From NCBI RefSeq assembly GCF_047496725.1, contig NC_132986.1:1822001-1886000 (forward strand): a stretch of DNA of 64,000 nucleotides. The letters are read 5' to 3'. The notes below the pieces were generated by a model. That model worked only from the letters and a program-made list of their open reading frames with translations, had not been told where the DNA came from and made no database searches. Position 1 is the stretch's first letter. Every line of letters begins with the position of its first letter. Origin of the DNA: Anoplolepis gracilipes (Eukaryota > Arthropoda > Insecta > Hymenoptera > Formicidae). The translations under genes were made by a program, and so were the position numbers. Of this stretch, positions 50,729 to 62,700 are shown in pieces.

Positions 50729-52789
50729 CTAGATCACATCGCAAGGCGGCGCTAACGACTGATGCAATTTCGTTACCGCCGTTTGCACTATCTGCTGGAA
50801 AGTCTCATCCTCCTTGCTAGTCACCTCCAAGTTTAACAAGTCTATATGCGCCTTCTTACCATCTACCGTGACGTAGAGCTTCTCACCCTTGAATATCTTA
50901 GGCACGGAATCCTCTCCAAACATTTCCTGCAACATCTCTATGAGACATTCCTTGAAGTGCATCCGATCCATTTTGTTGGGTGCAGGTAGTATCTTCGGCG
51001 ACTGGTCCATTATCTCGGCTTGCAGTATCGCCGTTAAAACGGAATCCGCGTACATATCGTTGACCGGAGTCGCTATCCATTCCATCGTGACGATCTTGCC
51101 GTCGATCGTGACATCAACGTTCTTGAATACTCTCAGCTTCTTGTCGTCGACGACCTCCAGACTACCAGCTATCTGCGTCAGCAGATGCTTGAGTACAGGT
51201 AACGATGCAGAAAAGTACACGCTCTGCCGTTGTATAACTTGACTCATACTCATATCCGTGTACTTGGACAGGTCACAAGGAGCCAGCATGTGATAATTGA
51301 AGTTTCTCTTAACCAGCACACCTGACAACTTTTGTCCTGGCTTAGGGGTCTCCATTGCCAGCGTGCCCATTACCTTGGCAGTCTTCTCACCCCTAAAGTA
51401 GAGTTCCACCGCTACCGTATTACGCGGATTGTGTATCTCCATAGTAGTGCTCGGATCGTCCTCGTATTCCCGTTGTAACGCCGCTTTCAATCGGCCCATC
51501 TCATTTTGCTCACCATGCACCAACACCACGTGCGGCGGCTTCAAAGTACGTATGAATTCCGACGTTTGTTGATAATCGGTGTGAGCAGAGAACGATATGT
51601 AATCAACGGACATCTTGAGCGGTAGCTTTTGCCCGGACATAGTCGTGATTTCTTCCGGTTCCGATAGAATAGTCTTGGCCAGCGTACCCTCCACGCAGTA
51701 GCCGGCTATTATGACGCCGTTTTTCGCGTCTGTGCACCAAGACTCGAATAACTCTCTCGACAGACCGCTCTGCATCATACCTGGCGATGCCATCACCACA
51801 CACGGTCCAATATCTTCGAAATGATCTATCCCCTTCAAATTTGATATATGCTTGAAGACGAAAGGATTGTTGATGGCTATTTGTCGTCTGATTTTATCGT
51901 TCATGGCGTTGACATATGTCTGGTAAACAGCCATACACTTTTTCGCCAGTGAAGAGGCATAGTAGATCGGTATCTCATGCAGTTCCGAATGCTGGCTCCA
52001 ATATTCATCCAAAATAAGAAGAAGCTCCTGTGCTCTTCCCAACGCAAATACAGGTATCAAGCATCTACCACCTCGGTTGACAATCTCATGCACGAGATTT
52101 GTGAATCTACCTTCTCGGTCCTCTCTCTTCTCATGGATATGTGTGCCGTAAGTGGATTCTGTGATGAGAACGTCGGGATGAATGTTTGGGATTTCAGCAG
52201 CCATTAAGTGCCTATCTTCCTGCCGACTAAAGTCACCGGTGTACAAAATCTTAACGCCAGCGATCTCAATCATGAACATAGCTGCGCCCAACACATGGCC
52301 AGCATTGTAAGCCCAAAACTTGATCCCAAACACATCCTTCTCTTCGTGGAAGTTGATCGTCTCTATCTTGTCCATGCTAGTCTCCAGATCGGACTCTGTG
52401 TACAGCATCTGCTCGGTGGCTATGTTGCTCACCTTGATGTAATCTGACAATAACCAGCGATAAATGGCCTTGGTGGCATGCGTCATGAAGCAACGGCCCT
52501 TGAAGCTGGTCTTTTGCAGAAACCAGGGTAACGCTCCGCAATGATCCAAATGAAAATGAGAAATTAACAGTAAGTCAATCTCATCGGCCTCGACCAGGTC
52601 GACGAACGGAAGGGCATCCATACCCGATAAGCCTGGATGTATCCCACAGTCCAACATGATCTTCTTTCCCTTAAATTCCAACATGATACATGACCTGCCG
52701 ACCTCCTGGCCCGCGCCAAGAGGGCGAATCGACAACAGATCGCTTTCCTCGGCTGGTACTTGGGTGTCGTTTTTCCTTTTCACCGACAT
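50729..52789 (-). CDS. CPSF3: Cleavage and polyadenylation specificity factor 3 (CPSF73 endonuclease)
   Basis: One uninterrupted 2061-base frame gives 686 residues; human CPSF3 has 684 and they align along the whole length. It is the zinc-dependent endonuclease that cuts pre-mRNA before polyadenylation, and histone pre-mRNA in the U7 complex. The metallo-beta-lactamase/beta-CASP core shows HFHLDH (residues 78-83), AGHVLGAAMF, LYTGDFSRQEDRHL, ITESTYGTH, then FSAHTDY and VLVHGEQ with the last metal-binding His residues. The C-terminal dimerisation domain follows. ATG at 52789 was chosen; the frame stays open upstream but without an ATG, and VPAEESD then lines up with the human start. Being intronless is unusual next to its intron-rich neighbours. 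It is convergent with POLQ. Confidence 0.97.
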   Translation of the reverse strand: MSVKRKNDTQVPAEESDLLSIRPLGAGQEVGRSCIMLEFKGKKIMLDCGIHPGLSGMDALPFVDLVEADEIDLLLISHFHLDHCGALPWFLQKTSFKGRCFMTHATKAIYRWLLSDYIKVSNIATEQMLYTESDLETSMDKIETINFHEEKDVFGIKFWAYNAGHVLGAAMFMIEIAGVKILYTGDFSRQEDRHLMAAEIPNIHPDVLITESTYGTHIHEKREDREGRFTNLVHEIVNRGGRCLIPVFALGRAQELLLILDEYWSQHSELHEIPIYYASSLAKKCMAVYQTYVNAMNDKIRRQIAINNPFVFKHISNLKGIDHFEDIGPCVVMASPGMMQSGLSRELFESWCTDAKNGVIIAGYCVEGTLAKTILSEPEEITTMSGQKLPLKMSVDYISFSAHTDYQQTSEFIRTLKPPHVVLVHGEQNEMGRLKAALQREYEDDPSTTMEIHNPRNTVAVELYFRGEKTAKVMGTLAMETPKPGQKLSGVLVKRNFNYHMLAPCDLSKYTDMSMSQVIQRQSVYFSASLPVLKHLLTQIAGSLEVVDDKKLRVFKNVDVTIDGKIVTMEWIATPVNDMYADSVLTAILQAEIMDQSPKILPAPNKMDRMHFKECLIEMLQEMFGEDSVPKIFKGEKLYVTVDGKKAHIDLLNLEVTSKEDETFQQIVQTAVTKLHQSLAPPCDVI

Positions 52790-52905
52790 TTTATCAGCAC
52801 AATCGATTTTCTTCAAAAATTTAGCCTCGCTACAAGGGAATTTCTCAAAATAACGCGGTTACTATTTTGAGGTTACGTACTACATAACTATAAACAACAG
52901 ATCTA

Positions 52906-53145
52906 TTCCTTATTGCTGAACTGGCTGCACTAAGGGCTATCGCACACAAAATGTAGCATAAGCTACATGCGCATAGCGTAAGATCGTATGGACCAATAAT
53001 AATATTATGTAAATCAATATGGCGACTTAATGCTCGATACTCATTGGTCCATACGATCTTATGCTACTATGCACATGCAGCTTATGGAAAGAAAAAAATC
53101 CTCTAAACTAGTGCAATCTAGTGCAGCCAGTTTAGTAATGAAGAA
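52906..53145. mobile_element. Nested MITE-like hairpin upstream of CPSF3
   Basis: Outer arms 52906-52932 and 53119-53145 share AACTGGCTGCACTA in inverted orientation. Inner arms 52957-52997 and 53043-53086 mirror each other almost completely (CATAAGCT, then AAGATCGTATGGACCAAT at the inner end). CCAAT (52993-52997) and ATTGG (53043-53047) therefore face each other across the loop. There is no open frame. The element begins 117 bases upstream of the CPSF3 ATG, so it lies in the promoter. Outer and inner repeats may be two elements inserted one into the other. Confidence 0.75.
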
Positions 53146-53185
53146 CGGACCTAATATTCGTAGACATCTTTTACGAAAAATTTTC

Positions 53186-53326
53186 AGGCCAGATTTAGAA
53201 TAGATGTAGTAAGTCTTAAGCCGTAAGAAATCGACCAATCACAGTTGAATGTGAGAAGAATAATCGAATGTGATTGGTTAATTTCTTACGCTTTTAGGCT
53301 TACTATACCTATTGTAGATCCAGCCT
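53186..53326. mobile_element. MITE-like hairpin with CCAAT boxes
   Basis: Two 58-base arms, 53186-53243 and 53269-53326, mirror each other at about 46 of 58 positions. Both start AGGC and end ACCAATCACA at the loop, with GTAAGAAAT just before. The loop is 25 bases. No open frame; target duplications are not clear. Confidence 0.75.
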
Positions 53327-54659
53327 AATTTGTTTATAGAGTATTCACACATGTTTCGAATTTTTTAATTGACCAATCGGAATAAAAGAAATAAAGCGTT
53401 CGTGGGTCGAGAGAAATTCAGGGATTTTTGTTATTCAAGCTTCTTGTCATTCTAGGGATTTTTTATTATTTAAGTTTGGATACATTTGAATATTCAAAAT
53501 TTAAAAAAGAAAATTAAAACAAAAATTAAAAAAGAATAAAATATTGTAATAAATATATTTGAAAATTTTGGAATAGCAGATCATAATACTAATAATTAAT
53601 AATATATAAATTTAATCTACTAAATTTTTTATACTGACTTTTATTAATATTTCGTTTTTACACATAAAATAGATGAATTGCAAGAAATTTACAAATATTT
53701 ATTAGGAAATTAAATTTTTAATTTTGAAAGTTAATACTTTTTTATTTCTTAGAAGAAATGTTTAAATTACAAACACATATTAATGAATGTAAATATAACG
53801 ATTCAATTCTTTTTTTAATCAATTTTTAGGTTTTATAAATTATATTGCAAATTAGACGTTTGCATAAAAACTTGATTAATTTAAAAAAAAATTTACTTTA
53901 AATTTATATTGCATTTTTTTAATTGCTTTTACCTCTTCACCGAATTTTTATCTTTCCTCCGAATTTTTATTGCTCTATGTAATAAAATAATTTTTAAATG
54001 TATTTCCTTAAAGTATGATTTTCCTATACTTTTTATCCAATCTCTTATATGATGTATCAATTATATTTAACATTACAAGTACAGGGTAATGGTGTGTGAA
54101 CAAAAATGAAAAAAGAGGGGGACTTATTTAAAAACGTACCTCAATACATAAATTTTATTAAGGTATACATATGTTGATTTATTGTTTTTTTTTCTTTTAA
54201 TGATAATATTACCCTATCTTTTCTTTTATCTGCTTATAGCATAGATCGAGTTTCGTACGATACTCAATTGCCAAATCTCAATTCATTGGCTCTATTATAA
54301 AATAGAACTGATGTACATATTTACATTATTTACAACGACATTCATTACGAATATGTATAATATGAATCGTTTAACTAAACAATTGCACATTTGGACGTCG
54401 ATGTTGGTTACAGGTGGGCTTCTCAAGTTACCTGGAAATTCCATCATGTATCAAATTTTTTTTTTTCTAAATGAACAATTTATTGGTGTGATTGAGGAGA
54501 TTATGAGCTTGTAATTGCTACATATAACGATACATTAATTTTATAATAAACAAATATATATGATAAATCATTATTTGACAAATAAATTAAAAATCTATTA
54601 GTGAAATTATCAATACATTTCAATATCTTGTTTATAGTTTATTACGAAAAATTATTTAA

Positions 54660-55725
54660 CCCTTTGTGCTTGAATATTGCTTGTAGTAGAAATACTACAT
54701 GTGCAAATATTACAATATTATAAAAGACACGCCACACTGGGTGTTGCAAATGTGATATTTTAGGGATAGATGTACTTTCCGCAGAATATGACATGTAGAT
54801 TTTCATTCAGTGAAAATTTCAAGAACTTTACCATAACTTTTAAATTTTAACATGCATCAAACTAGAGTTACATTGAAATATTAAAGCACTTTAATATTAG
54901 ACAAATAATTTATTACATTTATAAAAATTTAAATTCTCAAAAACTTCCTTGTCTTCTATTACATTCAACAAATTGTAAACATCACAATATAATATAGATT
55001 TTTTTTGTAAGAAAGCAATCAACATCAAAATTCTTTCTAAATAATCTTTCCCTGAAATATTCACGTCTACTAAAACACCCTATAGTATTACATATTATTG
55101 CAAAGAATTTATTCTCAGATATTCTAATTTTCTGTCATTTATCCCTATCAAATATGCAATTATAATTGCAAAACGTCACATTTATAAGTTACAAATTTTT
55201 CCATATAAAGTTATACATATATACACAATATTAAATCTTCCATCCTATGTTAAATATGATGCACAATTCCATTATGAAATCTCGTGGCGAAAATTGAATT
55301 CGTTTATTATCAACCACACTTACTTTCATTTTTTATTTCCACACTGCACTCGAATACATATATTGTAACGATATTCCATAATATATCTATTTTAATGATT
55401 TGGGAATATTCACATTACACAATATCCTTTTTTTCTTTTACAACATTCACATTCGCACTTGTTTTCATGTGTGATTGTTTTTATCGGTGCATAGTCTATA
55501 TTTTCTAAAGCTAGCTAAATATCTTCTGTCAAAATTTAATTTTATAACACTTTTCGTATTTTCTTCGATTATCTTTCCTATATTAATTGCCAACAAGTTG
55601 TAAATTTTAGCTGAGCAATGGATTTTATAGATTTTAGAGATAACATAAAATGAACAATACTTGCACATTTTTACTACACAAAATACCTGATAATATTGGA
55701 TAACAAGCACTTCGAGTACAAAGGG
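54660..55725. mobile_element. piggyBac-like non-autonomous element with TTAA duplications
   Basis: The left end reads CCCTTTGTGCTTGAA after TTAA (54656-54659). The right end, mirrored, reads CCCTTTGTACTCGAA before TTAA (55726-55729). TTAA target duplications with CCCTTTG termini are typical of piggyBac-superfamily elements. Similarity of the two ends continues imperfectly for about 60 bases (GTAGTA then ATGTGCAA blocks). The 1066-base interior is AT-rich and has no transposase; frames at 55284-55508 (+) and 55465-55710 (-) are short and unrecognised. It is therefore a deleted or MITE-type copy needing a transposase from elsewhere. Confidence 0.8.
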
Positions 55726-57188
55726 TTAATATATACATATATATAATTTAAAACAAATTCCATTATAGCGTATATAACATATTTTAATTTTTATATATTG
55801 TATTAAAATTTTAAAAAGATTTGTTATCGAAATATCTATGAATGTAGAGTTATAAGTCTGCGTTTCTTACGCTTTATTAATCACTCCTCATTGGTCTGTT
55901 TTAAAATTAATAACTGAAACTTGTTTTAACACATATGTAATTTGATTAACATAAAATCAACTAATTCATATCATGTATATATACATACATACACATATAC
56001 ATATATGTGTGTGTGTGTGTTATAAACTTTTTATTTCAGACAGTTCTATATCCTCTGTTTAATATTGCTCTCTTGCGTAAAAGTAACAAAAAAAAACAAA
56101 ACGCTTTTCTCTCCCTTAATGATTTGTCAAATGTAACTTATCAGATATTTTCATTTTCAAATGCCAAATTTTTCTCTATTTCTTGTGCTCATAAGTATCT
56201 GTTTAATTTTTAACAATGTTATATATCTAATATATTATGAAATATTAGTTTCTGATTTTACAAATAGCATATGATTTTTGATACATACTAGTTGGAGTGA
56301 ATACCAGAAGAGAGTAAATCCAAAATATTCAGTTTTGATATTCTATGCAATAAACTTGTTTCGAAAATAATGTGGTAACACAATATATTAAAAATTAATA
56401 TGTATAATTTTTGCAAAAAGTTTAATACAATATCATATAAGTATTTTTTTAATCAAGGAAAATTAATGATTCTGTACACAAATTTTTTATGCTAATTTTG
56501 TTGTCGCAACGAATGAAAATACTGATATCAAATTAAAATTGAAAAGTGTAACTATTTTGATTTGTATTAGAGAGCAATATATGACGAACCAACACCGATC
56601 AGTCTTGGAATTATAGTAACCAATAAAAAATACGGCCTTATACACATATTGCAAAATATATAAATATAGAATAACAACTAAAAAATACATAACTATTATG
56701 TGATAGTCGATAGTCATAATATTAATTCATAGGCCCTTACATAGAAAATTGAACGCAATTCATACGAGCTGTTCTCATGCTTATATAGAGGCAAATAATG
56801 TACAAGAACTTGCACATTTTTTTATGTAAAATAGATATCGTAAAAAAAACTCTTTACAACCATCGACATGTAAAAGTGCTCCATATCTTTGTAAGTATTA
56901 ATTGGATTAATTAGCTTTATATAATAATTATACTATTAGTTGGCAAACGTGTTTCTTCATTGCGCAGTTTTTCCTTCGCAAGAACTATTCAAGAATTTTT
57001 TTGTGACATATATTATAATAGTTTATCTTTATTAAAAATTTGTTATTAGCTTAGGATAATGAAAGTCTCAAGTCACTGGACCTACACAGCATGCAAATGT
57101 TCAAAACATAGCACGTAACATAATAGAATTCCAACCCTGTATAATCAAGATTGTTTGATAATACGAATATATATCATAAACAACAATT

Positions 57189-57189
<1 letters not shown>

Positions 57190-57249
<60 letters not shown>
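57190..57249. repeat. CT microsatellite
   Basis: About 30 uninterrupted CT units in the gene-free interval. Confidence 0.95.
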
Positions 57250-57252
<3 letters not shown>

Positions 57253-58130
57253 CTTTAATCCTTAGATATCTTTGTAAAATTTTTTCAAGGAAAAAATTAA
57301 AAAAAAAAAAGAAAGAAAATCGTAATAAACATAAAATTTGTTTGAAATATATGTGAATTTTAATATATAAATTTTTTTAAATAAAAAACTTTTTTAATTA
57401 TCTATGTAATTTAATCTTGAAATATATCTATTTTCATTTAAATTAACAAATAAAGTAAAACATATATCCAGACACACAACAATGACAGAATTAATGTACA
57501 AATGTATCCACATGTTTTCAGTTTTTAAATCATTATAAAATAACAAAATTAAATGAAATGATGAAATTCTAATCTCTAGAATATCTTGCATGATATATAT
57601 CCTGTTTTTAAATACTTGAATATCTAAAGATTAAAGTCCTTTCCATCAAATTAAACTAAATCACATGTTAAAGTAATTTAATCATCATAAACATCATGCA
57701 CATATCAAATAACGTAGCGATGAATTTCTTAGAAATAAAGATATCTCGCAGTCAACAAAAAAAAAAAAAAAAAACTAATATATAACATTTCAATAAAAAA
57801 GAAAAAGAAAACTAGATATAATAAAAATTACTTATCTAGAATCAAACTACACGGATGACAGAGTTATTAACACCTCCGATTTTTATTCTACGCATATGGC
57901 AATGCTTAAAGTGTGTTATTGTAAGACACTTTCGGATATATAAAAAAAGACGATGGGTAAAATCAAAATATGATAAATAAGAATTAATAAAGATAGTCAA
58001 TTTTCTTATTGAAAGAATGTTATATATATGCACCAAAATAACAATAATGATATTAAGTAATTGTTGAGTCTGAAGTATTGAGTAAACTATTATTAAAATT
58101 TTTATTTGATTTTATAAATGTATGTATATG

Positions 58131-58226
<96 letters not shown>

Positions 58227-58232
58227 CGCGCG
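58131..58232. repeat. Compound TA-TG-CG microsatellite
   Basis: A TA run (58131-58152) passes into about 32 TG units and then CG units (58218-58232), all alternating purine-pyrimidine. Such tracts can adopt left-handed Z-DNA. Confidence 0.95.
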
Positions 58233-59470
58233 TGTGCACACATTTTTAAATATATATTATATTACTAAAGAAATATATAAAGGACAATGAGTTAAAAGGC
58301 GATTTGTGTTAATTTTATGTTTTTTAAGTCATTAAATAAAATGTTAACACATTTTTTTATTCATCTAAATATTGATGAAAAATGTTCAAAATTCGCCTTA
58401 AAAGTGTCAAAAGTCCTTCTTAATGATAAGATTAGTAATAAATTTATTGTAATTATATTTAATTATAATTATAGTTTATTTTTTTATAATTTTTTTCCAT
58501 TAAAAATTAAGAAAACATCTGAAAATTAGACATCTCAATATTAAATCTATATATCTATAATATTCTTTCAATAAGAAAATTGGCTCTTCTTATTAATCAT
58601 ATTGATTTATATATTGTCTTTCTTTCTTCATCTGAAATTACCCTATATATAATAAAATAATTATTACAATAATTTCTTTGATTCTAAATAAGTAACTTTT
58701 ATGTTTATCTAAATTTTCTTTTTTTTAGATTTCGCATTTCAAACATTTAACTTTTTTAAGTGTTTCCTTAGTGTTCCTTCTTCAGTGAAAAAAAGTAAAT
58801 GATTAATTATAATACAAATGATTTAATAAATTGGAACGAACTTATTGCTAATTGTATTAAAAAAAAAAAATTTTTATCTCTTTTTCACGAATTTTGATCA
58901 CTTTTAATCACATTTTTCATCACTTTAGATAAAAATATTATCGTATTTAGCAATTAAAAAAAAAGAGAAAAAAAACATGTATTTATGTTACACTTTTTAG
59001 ATAGAAATCAATCCTTTTTCATCCCTCGTCCTTTATGTATTTTTAGTAATAATATTTAAAAATGTGTATACACTTATACGAAATTGATTAAAAGTCATAG
59101 ACAATAGACTTAGCACTTCAGTTTCAACCTGACTTAATTCCATCGTTGTTATCGGCACATGTATAATCGCGGTACAATCGCACACATATTCATTAATGTC
59201 TTTTCGTGTGTGTATCACGCGAACGAGTACTCAGATCGAGTACAATAAAACGATCGACTATATACGTCATGCGTCGATCAGCGCTAAATAATCTTAACTA
59301 AATTGTTTAGTCCCAAGTAATTGTAGCTATAATTTAGAGAAAGGACAGCAAAAATCGCTAGCAAATCAGTTAGCAAGACTGTCCCGTGCGAATCGTGCCG
59401 AGCCAAGTCAAGATGTTCGAATCCAGATTCAATGCATGCTGGCGTCATGTTGTAACTTCGATGAGCTTAG

Positions 59471-59472
<2 letters not shown>

Positions 59473-59542
<70 letters not shown>
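59473..59542. repeat. TA microsatellite
   Basis: About 35 TA units, 238 bases beyond the stop of the zinc-finger gene, so probably in its 3' untranslated region. Confidence 0.95.
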
Positions 59543-59546
<4 letters not shown>

Positions 59547-59779
59547 AGAGTGTTTCGTGCGCGCACAATCGTCGAAAGAGTGTTCGTAGTGTCGAAACGA
59601 AACTTGCTGAAATATCGCAGCATCGAGATCTCGATACTCGGTTAAAGCGTAAAAATATAATCCCAGTCTGTGAACACTGGCTATTAAATTTCGCGCATAA
59701 GTACAGCGCGCGGGGACCGGATTGTCCAACTTGTCTCGCGACTGTGACAACAAAAGTATGTGCATTAGACGACCCTGAT

Positions 59780-62700
59780 TTAATTCTCGGTATTTACAGG
59801 CTCGCGCGCGTGATGGATTCGCACGTGCTTGTTGTGATTGGACTTGGTGCCGCTAGACTTGCCGCAGATGTGACACGTGTACGGTCGTGCGCCTGAATGC
59901 ACCCGTAGATGCTCCTTAAGATAGTAGGAGCGATGGAAGGTCTTGTTGCACACATCACACGTGTACGCCTTGCTTTCCTCGTGTTCCTTGACGTGTCGCA
60001 GACAGTTATACTTGCGGATGAATTGGGCGCCGCAATAGTTGCACGTGTACGGACGCACGTTACGGTGGGAGTTCATGTGAGCCGTGTAGTCGCTGTGACG
60101 ATAAAAAGCCGCGCTACACTGATTACACTTGAACGGCTTGGTACTGCGCGCCGCGTGTGTCCACTTGTGCAACTGCAGATTCCACTTGGTGCTGAACGCC
60201 TTGGAGCAAACCTGACACTCGTACGGCCGTTCGCCGTTGTGTACACGCATGTGCACCGCCAACGACGATCGTAGATAAATACACTTGCAAATGGGACACT
60301 CGACGTTCTCGCTCTCGCGCTGCGCGTCAGGAACGAATCGACGATTGTGAGCGCGACGCATGTGACGCGTCAAACTGGCCATGTGGATGAATCGCTCGTT
60401 ACAGTACGTGCACGCCTTAGGCTTCTCGTCGTGGGTTTCTTTGTGCCAGGCGAGTTTCTTCTTCGTATGAAACACCTCACCGCAGTGGCATATATAGTCT
60501 TTGAGTTTCTTCTTAATGTTGAGGTGATGCCGATTCTTGTGTTGCGTCAGATTCGAATACCTGCGGAAAGTCTCGTTGCACAAGCTACACTTGACGGGCG
60601 CATTGCCAGTGTGGCCGTTGGTGTGTTCGTCCAGCTTTTGTTTGGTGAGGAACGCCTTGTCGCACACAGTGCACGGAAATGGTTTGATGCCCAAATGCCG
60701 CTTCATATGCAGCTTGAAGTTTTGCTTCCGATAAAAATACTTACCGCACTGTCCGCATTCTAACGGGTGTATCTTCAAGTGGGCGTTAAACAACAACACT
60801 GACGGGAACTCCTCGTTGCATATCCGGCACTTGGCGTTCTCGCGTATGCGTTTCACGTCACCTAGGTGTACACGACGGTGATGCATCTGCAGAGATTTTT
60901 CGCTGCTACATGGTTGACCGCATATCGCGCAGGTCACCTCAATGTTCGACGGTATCACCAGATTCTCGCCAATCTTTTGATCGGCCTCGGGTTTTGTCAA
61001 ACCATCCGAGCCAGGCTGCGACGGTGGTGGCTGTAGCTGATGCAGGAGCGGCTGTTGATGATGGTACATCTGTTGCATATGCAAACCCGGCACAAATATG
61101 TCGTCGAACACATTCACGCGATTGTCCAGCAATTTGATGTCCTTCATTTCTGGCTGATCCAATTGATCTCTGCTGCTACTGGGCACTGCGTCCTTATGTA
61201 CCGTTGTACTGTGAACTCTGCGTTCCTTTGGACAATCAAATACCTCGTTACAGTGAGAACACTTGAACGTCCGTTTGGTCGGTGTTTTCCGGTCTCGGTC
61301 CAGAAACAGACTCGAAGTGAAGTGTGTGGCCAATGATCTACTATCCAACAACGGGCCGCTAATCTCGTTGTCAGATCCTTCCGATTCTTCCCAGCTTTCT
61401 CGTGCCAATAAATCGTAAGAGGTAGACATGCGCGAAGATTCTTGACCCATGTACAACTACAAGGAAAAATACATTATATAAAGAATGAGCTTATATATAT
61501 ACTATTTAAGTAGATGTACATTGTAATGACGAATTTATATTTATTTACACTATTATTAGATTTATTATTGTTCAATTTACATATAAATTATTTTTCGGAT
61601 AAATTATTAAATTTTTTCATAATAAATTTATGCATATACATAAATATATAAAAAGAAATTGTATTTATTATTTCTTCATCTATTTTATGATATTTCTACA
61701 CAAATAATACATAAATTATAAAATTCGAATTTGAATATTTCATTATATTTACATTGTAAATATTGTTTGAATACAAATGCTAATATATAATTATATTTTT
61801 AAAAAAAGTATTAATGAATTATTTTCTTTATATCATGGCATATACATATATATATATATATATAGGTATATATAATGATATATAAAATGATAATTTTTTA
61901 GCACTATACTTTTTTCAGACTATAATTATACATTAATATATGTTATTTCAAAAATAATATTTATAATAAATTTTATAATAACAATAATACTTTCATAATA
62001 CTTGATAATTTTAAATTATAATGTAACAAGATCTTTTTCATAATATTATTTTCTTAATAATTAATTTTAAGAGAAACACAGGATATAACTTTGCGTTCTC
62101 TTATAACACTGCATTTTTAAATATCAATTTAATATTTAACAATCGTATATTATTTTTATGTAGAGAGATATCATGAAATAGAGAATAAAATAATAGAGAT
62201 AAAGAAATAATAAATACAATTTCTTTTTATATGTTATTACGTTTTTTTAATTTATAATATATCCATATTTATGTTAGAAAAATCTACAGACAAGTTATTT
62301 ATGAGCCGCAAAATATTCAACAAACAATTTATGTAATCTCTCTTTGCAGAAAATGGTCGAAAATGCTGAATAGTATAATAAAGAATTTATGCATTTGAAG
62401 AGAGCCTCGATTATATGTAAATATTTGGAGATAATATACATAACAAACCTGCCATGCAGACGGCTCTGTGCATCCATTACTCTCTTGTTCGGACAGCTCA
62501 CCCCTAGGTGGCATGGTCTCATCGGCACGCATATTAATACTCTTCACTTCCTCATCGATACCTATTGCACCCTCGCTACTTGCCATAGATTGTTGACTGG
62601 TCGCACTCACCGCTTTCTGGGACGAATCGCTTATAAATGTACTAGGAACTAATATTTGTAGTCCGTCAAATTCAAAGACGTTTATCGGTCCGGCATGAGC

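Larger units (their letters stand above)
52790..59779. other. Gene-free 7-kb interval between CPSF3 and the zinc-finger gene
   Basis: No supported coding region. The left end must hold the CPSF3 promoter; the right end probably holds the 3' untranslated region of the minus-strand zinc-finger gene. It contains two hairpin elements, a piggyBac-like element, and CT, TA and TG runs listed separately. The remainder is AT-rich with no open frame over 82 codons. Confidence 0.65.

Noticed and set aside
53340..53470. Extra ACCAATCGG motif that could mark a fourth hairpin
   Set aside because: No mirrored arm was found, so it is a lone CCAAT box at best.
59405..59430. GTTCGAATCC, resembling a tRNA T-loop
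   Set aside because: No acceptor stem, A-box or cloverleaf could be drawn around it.
59909..61336. Plus-strand open frames opposite the zinc-finger exon
   Set aside because: Antisense shadows of the finger-coding exon; the repeated CxxC...H codons keep the other strand open.
61454..61456. Start of the zinc-finger protein at the first codons of the 3' exon
   Set aside because: A splice acceptor (ccttgtag) directly precedes position 61456, and the upstream exon joins in the same phase, so the true start is further 5'.
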